Below the pieces are notes generated by a model. The model was given only the letters and a program-made list of their open reading frames with translations. It had not been told where the DNA came from and did no database searches. Shown here piece by piece: positions 59,701-64,000 of a DNA stretch of 64,000 nt. The stretch covers positions 496,001 through 560,000 of the forward strand of contig NZ_JACHYC010000003.1 in NCBI RefSeq assembly GCF_014192575.1. The letters are read 5' to 3'. The stretch comes from Variovorax sp. Sphag1AA (GTDB lineage Bacteria; Pseudomonadota; Gammaproteobacteria; Burkholderiales; Burkholderiaceae_C). Within the stretch, counting starts at the first letter, position 1. Every line of letters begins with the position of its first letter. A program made the translations under genes and the position numbers.

Positions 59701-59985
59701 TCAGCCCCCTTCGCAGACCACGCGCGCCTCGTGCACGAGATGGTCGCGCACAAGGCCCAGTGCTTCGTCGTCTTCGCTCGCCTCGCGCAGCGCGTTGACG
59801 AGGTCCGCATGGTCGAGCACGAGCAGCATGCGGATCGCATAGCACTCGGCCTGGGTGAATTCACCATCCGCGGTCAACGCCTCGAGCTTCCGGATCGCCT
59901 CGCGGGGTGCGAGCAGGTTGATCTCGATCAGCTCGAGCACGTGGCTGATCTGTCGGGCATTCAGGACTTGTGATTGGGACGACAT
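59701..59985 (-). CDS. Small acidic hypothetical protein
   Basis: A 94-residue, helical, acidic cytoplasmic protein starting MSSQSQVLNARQISHVLELI and containing DGEFTQAECYAIRMLLVLDH. There is no signal or membrane segment, and no known family is recognised. GAGAGGAAT-type purines lie upstream of the start at 59985. Codon use is normal for the neighbourhood. Confidence 0.6.
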   Translation of the reverse strand: MSSQSQVLNARQISHVLELIEINLLAPREAIRKLEALTADGEFTQAECYAIRMLLVLDHADLVNALREASEDDEALGLVRDHLVHEARVVCEGG

Positions 59986-60058
59986 CGCGGATTCCTCTCT
60001 GAGATGCCCTCAGTCTCGGCCGCGACGCTTAAGCCGGGCTGAACACTTTCAGTAACGT

Positions 60059-60610
60059 TCAGGGATGTCCGCCCACCAGTAGTCGCGCCATCAACGCGAT
60101 CGCCGCTTCAGCATCCGGCACGAGATGCGTGGATCGTGTGAGCATGAGGTTGAGTCGCTGGCCGAGCCCTTCGACGGTCGTGCCGTTCTCTCTTTCGCGC
60201 AACGATCCTGCGGCGTCCCGCTCGCAGGGGAGCGCAGCGGCGACGCGCTCCGCGTAAGTGCCCGGCGGGACGCCGTACACCACGACCGGCTTGCCGAGCG
60301 CCACCGCAAAACCGACCTCGAATACCGTGCCTGAATCCGGCTCCAGGCCGCGAAAGGATTGAAGGTTGGCGATGCATCCATCCGCGGCCTTGATCAGCGC
60401 GACGTTGCCGTCGTAGATGGCTTGCGCGAGGTGCTCTTCACCGTCCGCCGCGTTGTGCTGGATCGGCGCATCGATCGGCGCGACACCGATCAGCCCTGCG
60501 CGCTCGCAGCGGCGTTTCAGGTCGTTGAAGATGTCGTCGCGATGGGGGAAAAAGACATCGGGGCCGGCGAGGTAGATGCGCGGCCGGGAGGCGGGATTCT
60601 CTGGCGTCAT
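60059..60610 (-). CDS. Nucleoside 2-deoxyribosyltransferase-like protein
   Basis: A 183-residue protein of the NDT family: YLAGPDVFFPHRDDIF at residues 13-28, the acidic cluster region DGCIANLQSFRGLEPDSGTVFEVGFAVALGKPVVVY near 80-115. These enzymes cleave or transfer deoxyribose between nucleobases in nucleotide salvage. MTPENPASR at 60610 is the natural start. It follows trxC by 37 bases on the same strand. Confidence 0.85.
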   Translation of the reverse strand: MTPENPASRPRIYLAGPDVFFPHRDDIFNDLKRRCERAGLIGVAPIDAPIQHNAADGEEHLAQAIYDGNVALIKAADGCIANLQSFRGLEPDSGTVFEVGFAVALGKPVVVYGVPPGTYAERVAAALPCERDAAGSLRERENGTTVEGLGQRLNLMLTRSTHLVPDAEAAIALMARLLVGGHP

Positions 60611-60647
60611 CCGACCGATGGTATCGGCCGGAACCAGGAAATCGCCA

Positions 60648-61085
60648 CTAGCGCGCGTGGGCTTCGACCCAGCGCACGATGTCGGCCGGGCCCATCGCAC
60701 CCGCCTGCCGCGCGATCTCGCGACCGCCCTTGAAGAGCGCGAGCGTCGGGATGCTGCGGATGCCGAATCGCGCGCCCAGCGACGGCACCGCCTCGGTGTC
60801 GACCTTGGCGAAGCGCACGTTCGGTTCAAGCCGCGCGGCGGCCTGCTCGAAGCCGGGCGCCATCTGGCGGCACGGCCCGCACCACGGCGCCCAGAAGTCG
60901 ACCAGAACCGGGATCTCGTTGCGCGCAACGTGCCGGTCGAAGGCCGCTTCGTCGAGTGCGGTCGAGTGGCCGGTAAACAACGGTTGATGGCACTTGCCGC
61001 AGTCCGGCGCGCTGCCGAGCTGGTCGCTCTTCACGCGGTTCGTGGTGTGGCAGTGCGGGCAGACGATGTGCAGCGATTCGGTCAT
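60648..61085 (-). CDS. trxC: Thioredoxin 2
   Basis: A 145-residue thioredoxin with the N-terminal zinc finger of TrxC (CPHC near residue 9, CGKC near 29) and the redox centre FWAPWCGPCRQMAP near 68. It reduces protein disulfides in the cytoplasm and is typically tied to oxidative stress. The start MTESLHIVCPHC at 61085 sets the zinc finger at the expected position. It lies 25 bases after the LysR gene, so the two may be co-transcribed. Confidence 0.93.
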   Translation of the reverse strand: MTESLHIVCPHCHTTNRVKSDQLGSAPDCGKCHQPLFTGHSTALDEAAFDRHVARNEIPVLVDFWAPWCGPCRQMAPGFEQAAARLEPNVRFAKVDTEAVPSLGARFGIRSIPTLALFKGGREIARQAGAMGPADIVRWVEAHAR

Positions 61086-61110
61086 TTCCCGGAACTGGGG
61101 CCTGCGCCGG

Positions 61111-62022
61111 CTATTGCAAGTCCGCAAGGCCCTGCATCTCCCTGGCCAGATCGACGAAGGCCCGCAGTTTTGGCGCCTGCGCGGCCCGGCGCGGAAAGTA
61201 GAGAAAAAGCCCGGGCTCCTCGAACGCCGACGAGGGCAGGATCTGCCGCAGCCGCCCATCGGCGAGCTCGGCGCGCACCAGCGGCTCGAAGATGTAGGCG
61301 ATTCCGACGCCGGCAAGCGCGAGATCCCGTGCATAGAGCGCATTGGTGACGCGCACCGTGCCCTTCACTTCGACGGAAACATGGGCCTTGCGGTCGAGCA
61401 GGTCCCACGCATAGGCGCCGCCCGAAGTCACGAAGCGAAACCCGATGCAGTTGTGTCCGGCGAGCGCGGCAATGCTGCGCGGCATGCCCGCCGACGCCAG
61501 ATACGCCGGCGAGGCCACCATGATCGCCTTGAAGGGCGGCGTGAGCCGCACCGCGACCATGTCCTGCGCGACCGTATGGCCCAGGCGCACGCCGGCGTCG
61601 TAGCCGCCGGCCACGATGTCGGCCAGCCCGTCTTCGGAAGTCACCTCGACCTCCACATCCGGATGGCGCCGCGACATCTCCGCCACCAGCGGCGTGATGG
61701 CCATCGGCAGTGCCACGTGCGGCGCATTGATGCGCAATACCCCGCCTACGCGCCCGAAGCTCGCGCCGAAACCATCGACGGCATCGGCAATCTCCGACAT
61801 CGCCGGTGCAAGCACGCCGAGGAAGGCTTCCCCTGCCTCGGTGAGTCGCACGCTGCGCGTGGTGCGCGCGAAAAGCGGCTGGCCAAGCTGCTCCTCGACC
61901 GCCCGCACCGCGTGGCTGACGGCAGATGCGCTCATACCGAGTTCGCCCGCGGCGGCGGCGAATCCGCCGCGACGATGCACGGCCAGGACGATCGCGAGAT
62001 GAGGAAGAAGTTGTCGGTCCAT
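61111..62022 (-). CDS. LysR-family transcriptional regulator
   Basis: A 303-residue LysR protein: HTH within residues 5-64 (IVLAVHRRGGFAAAAGELGM, then SAVSHAVRAVEEQLG), effector domain from about residue 92 (GGVLRINAPHVALPMAITPL). It belongs to the DmlR/CrgA-like subgroup (DAGVRLGHTVAQDMVAVRL). It is divergent from the short-chain dehydrogenase gene, the likely target, and upstream of trxC. Confidence 0.9.
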   Translation of the reverse strand: MDRQLLPHLAIVLAVHRRGGFAAAAGELGMSASAVSHAVRAVEEQLGQPLFARTTRSVRLTEAGEAFLGVLAPAMSEIADAVDGFGASFGRVGGVLRINAPHVALPMAITPLVAEMSRRHPDVEVEVTSEDGLADIVAGGYDAGVRLGHTVAQDMVAVRLTPPFKAIMVASPAYLASAGMPRSIAALAGHNCIGFRFVTSGGAYAWDLLDRKAHVSVEVKGTVRVTNALYARDLALAGVGIAYIFEPLVRAELADGRLRQILPSSAFEEPGLFLYFPRRAAQAPKLRAFVDLAREMQGLADLQ

Positions 62023-62137
62023 TCATGCATCGTATCGCGCAGTGCTTTCGATTTATACGGTCTAGTCGATGAATGAGGATTGCGGAACAGTCACGTCCAT
62101 GCCCTGCCGGGCCCCACTCCCAAGAAAGGACATCGCC

Positions 62138-62998
62138 ATGACAACTTCCGCCCCGACCAGCACCTGGTTCATCACCGGCGCGTCGTCCGGTTTCGGACGC
62201 GCGTTTGCCGAACACGCCCTCGCCCAGGGGCACAACGTGGTCGCCACGGCGCGCGATCCCGGCAAGCTTGCCGATCTCGTTGCGCTCGCGCCGAGCCGCG
62301 TACTGGCCTGTGCCCTGGACGTGGACGCGCTCGGCGCGGCCGAAGATGCCGTCAAGGCCGCCATCGCACGTTTCGGTCGGATTGACGTGCTGATCAACAA
62401 CGCGGGCTATGGCGTGGTGGGCGCGCTCGAGGAAACGCCCGATGCCGAACTGCGCGCGCTGATGAACACCAACTTTTTCGGCGCAATAGCGGTCACACGG
62501 GCGGCGCTGCCCTTCCTCCGTGCGCAGCGCTCGGGCGCGATCGTCAACATCTCCAGCCTCGGCGGGCAGCTTTCATTTGCCGGGTTCAGCGCGTATTCCG
62601 CGACCAAGTTCGCAATCGAAGGCGCGTCCGAGGCGCTCGCGCAGGAGGCCGCGCCATTCGGCATCAAGGTGTTGATCGTCGAGCCAGGCCAGTTCCGCAC
62701 ACAGCTTGCGGGCAGCGGCATGCGCCACATGCCCGTCATCGAGGACTATCAACCGGTGGTCGGCGGCACGCGCGAGTTCGCACGCACGATGCACAACACG
62801 CAGGCGGGTGATCCGCGCAAGGCAGCAGCAGCGATCGAGCGCGCGCTGAAGGCGGAGCACACCCCGCTGCGCCTGCAGCTCGGCGGCGATGCCGTCGACG
62901 CAGTGCGGGCCCATGCGCAGGCGCTGCTGAAGGAAATGGGGGAATGGGAATCCGTCGCGCGCGGGACGGATTTCGATAGCGAAACGCCGGAGGCGTGA
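62138..62998 (+). CDS. Short-chain dehydrogenase/reductase (SDR)
   Basis: A 286-residue classical SDR: cofactor motif TGASSGFGRAFAEHAL at residues 14-29, NNAGYG near 88, catalytic Ser in VNISSLGG near 138, and YSATK near 153. It reduces or oxidises a carbonyl/alcohol with NAD(P). AAGGA lies seven bases before ATG 62138, deciding against a start further upstream. Divergent LysR suggests substrate-induced expression. Confidence 0.9.
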   Translation: MTTSAPTSTWFITGASSGFGRAFAEHALAQGHNVVATARDPGKLADLVALAPSRVLACALDVDALGAAEDAVKAAIARFGRIDVLINNAGYGVVGALEETPDAELRALMNTNFFGAIAVTRAALPFLRAQRSGAIVNISSLGGQLSFAGFSAYSATKFAIEGASEALAQEAAPFGIKVLIVEPGQFRTQLAGSGMRHMPVIEDYQPVVGGTREFARTMHNTQAGDPRKAAAAIERALKAEHTPLRLQLGGDAVDAVRAHAQALLKEMGEWESVARGTDFDSETPEA

Positions 62999-63012
62999 TC
63001 GCCGGAGACGGG

Positions 63013-63372
63013 TCAGTCCTTGTCGGGCACCGTCCACTCGGCAGGAAGGGTCGCGACCACGTGCGGGTCGGAGAGCGCGTAGTGGCGAACGCTCGGCTCG
63101 CGATCGAACAGCTTGCGCACGTCGCCCGGATCGATGGTCGGCGCCGTGTGCGGGTCGCCTGCATAGAGGCGGATGCTTTCCATCGAATCCCATACCGAAA
63201 CGACCACGACCTCGGTCGTCCCGTCGTTCAGGTCCCGGAACAGCGCCGCCGCGCGCTGATTGCCCTTAGCCGCCCTGAGCCGCTGGAGTACGGTGGCATC
63301 CAGGTGGTCGCTGCACTCTCCGCGCAGTTCCGCTCGAATCCAGAATGTCCACGCACGCAAGACTTTGCCCAT
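63013..63372 (-). CDS. Antibiotic-biosynthesis-monooxygenase-like small protein
   Basis: A 119-residue ferredoxin-like alpha/beta protein: VLRAWTFWIRAEL at the N-terminus, a central LNDGTTEVVVVSVWDSMESIRLYAG segment. This is the ABM-type dimeric barrel arrangement often found in small monooxygenases or haem-stress proteins. No catalytic residue can be named. The gene stands alone. From 63373 to 63587 I see no gene. Confidence 0.65.
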   Translation of the reverse strand: MGKVLRAWTFWIRAELRGECSDHLDATVLQRLRAAKGNQRAAALFRDLNDGTTEVVVVSVWDSMESIRLYAGDPHTAPTIDPGDVRKLFDREPSVRHYALSDPHVVATLPAEWTVPDKD

Positions 63373-63587
63373 CTCGGCTCACTGATCAATATTTTGTTGG
63401 TGTGGGGCGGCTTCTCGGCCGACGAAGCCTTTTATCGTACCTCGTCGACTTCGGCGACTCGCCGTCGGGCGGGTCGCGCTGGCGACCCAAGATGCGCTGC
63501 GTACCTGGCTCGCGCGAATGCGTCAGAGTGTCCACCAACTAACGGACTCGGCCGAAACTTGTCTGCGGCCGCCCGTGAGATATGTCT

Positions 63588-64000
63588 CTAAGTCGGCAGC
63601 TTGTAGTCGCGGTACTGCTCGCGCAGCTTCGTCTTCAACAGCTTGCCGGTCGCCGTGTGCGGCAGTTCATCGACAAACACCACGTCATCCGGCAGCCACC
63701 ATTTGGCGATGCGGCCCGACAGGTAGTCGAGCACCGCACCACGGTCCACCTCTGCCCCCGCGCGCTTGACCGCAATCAGCAGCGGCCGTTCGCCCCACTT
63801 GGGATGCGCCACGCCGATGATCGCGGCCTCGGCGATGCCGGGGCATCCGACGGCCGCGTTCTCGACATCGATCGACGAGATCCATTCGCCGCCGGACTTG
63901 ATGACGTCCTTCGCGCGGTCCACCAGTTGCAGGAAACCGTCGGGATCGATGGTCGCGACGTCGCCGGTGCTGAAGTAGCCCTCTTCATCGGTGACCGCGC
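63588..64000 (-). CDS. Acyl-CoA ligase (AMP-forming), 3' portion; 5' end outside window
   Basis: The C-terminal part of a fatty-acyl/medium-chain acyl-CoA synthetase. Reading in from the window edge: [18 protein letters not shown], the hinge [32 protein letters not shown] and the catalytic-Lys tail [16 protein letters not shown]. The pattern is that of long/medium-chain ligases such as AlkK. The gene continues beyond base 64000. Confidence 0.88.
   Translation of the reverse strand, partial: AVTDEEGYFSTGDVATIDPDGFLQLVDRAKDVIKSGGEWISSIDVENAAVGCPGIAEAAIIGVAHPKWGERPLLIAVKRAGAEVDRGAVLDYLSGRIAKWWLPDDVVFVDELPHTATGKLLKTKLREQYRDYKLPT

Noticed and set aside
62023-62137. ATTCAT / ATGAAT inverted pair in the LysR-SDR gap as an operator
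   Set aside because: The halves are too far apart and too short to separate from chance.
63373-63587. Possible gene fragments in the gap before the last ligase gene
   Set aside because: Short frames only, none with recognisable protein features; treated as intergenic.
1-64000. tRNA, rRNA, transposase, integrase or prophage genes
   Set aside because: I looked for typical motifs and proteins and saw none, even though several breakpoints suggest past rearrangement.

Overview
The window is clearly high-GC DNA (roughly two thirds G+C by eye) with dense, short-gapped genes. Its family content is typical of soil betaproteobacteria of the Burkholderiales: several Bug/TctC receptors beside LysR regulators, 2-hydroxyacid dehydrogenases of the Ldh type, DUF1302/DUF1329 proteins, an ActP/DUF485 pair and TrxC. 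Protein flavour suggests Comamonadaceae, possibly Variovorax. That placement is inference and no rRNA is present to settle it. I saw no tRNA, CRISPR array, transposase or intact insertion sequence.

Region by region. 1-1.8 kb is an accessory patch of lower GC: the tip of a polymorphic (Rhs/Hint type) toxin, a coupled immunity candidate, two more tiny genes, and the last residues of a beheaded DnaQ-like exonuclease gene. 1.8-4.5 kb has the actP-DUF485 acetate symporter pair and a divergent cyclic-nucleotide-binding protein. 4.5-6.8 kb is a hipBA-type toxin-antitoxin operon with a metallophosphoesterase at its end. 6.9-8.3 kb is a second accessory patch: an effector with a predicted lytic N-terminal domain and a C-terminal XVIPCD-like type IV secretion signal, next to a periplasmic immunity candidate. 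8.4-16 kb is core-like: an OmpR-type regulator with a hybrid histidine kinase, acetyl-CoA synthetase, a SLC13/DASS transporter and a malate/lactate dehydrogenase. 16-21 kb is a damaged type I secretion locus, in which a truncated HlyD gene runs directly into a headless RTX gene behind an intact ABC transporter, with a glycosyltransferase remnant downstream.

21-28.5 kb is a six-gene organic-acid operon (Bug receptor, MmgE/PrpD, isocitrate/isopropylmalate dehydrogenase family, zinc-type alcohol dehydrogenase, substrate-binding lipoprotein, metallo-beta-lactamase protein) with a divergent LysR. 28.6-33.6 kb holds a double AhpD-like protein coupled to an adenylate cyclase, a DUF899 protein, and a cytochrome b561 - YceI - YceI-like operon. 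33.6-40.3 kb is a second LysR-controlled acid operon (Ldh, Bug, aldehyde dehydrogenase, cupin), then a DJ-1/PfpI protein divergent from another LysR.

40.3-57 kb is the most interesting block. It combines an envelope operon (DUF1302, DUF1329, YCF48-like, MMPL/RND), a GMC alcohol oxidoreductase, an alkyl-sulfatase-like enzyme coupled to a feruloyl-CoA-synthetase-like acyl-CoA ligase, and a large MalT-like LuxR regulator. The two divergent promoter regions of this block share a 24-bp element matching at 22 positions. I read this as one regulon for taking up and degrading a sulfated or hydrophobic alcohol-type substrate: desulfation, alcohol oxidation, CoA activation. 48.6-50.3 kb, inside the block, carries small genes, a hairpin-rich non-coding stretch and a small gene with a poly-C frame break. 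56.9-64 kb holds a phospholipase D-like protein, a deletion-damaged alpha/beta hydrolase, a nucleoside deoxyribosyltransferase-like protein, trxC, a LysR/SDR divergent pair, a monooxygenase-like small protein and the 3' part of an acyl-CoA ligase gene running off the edge.
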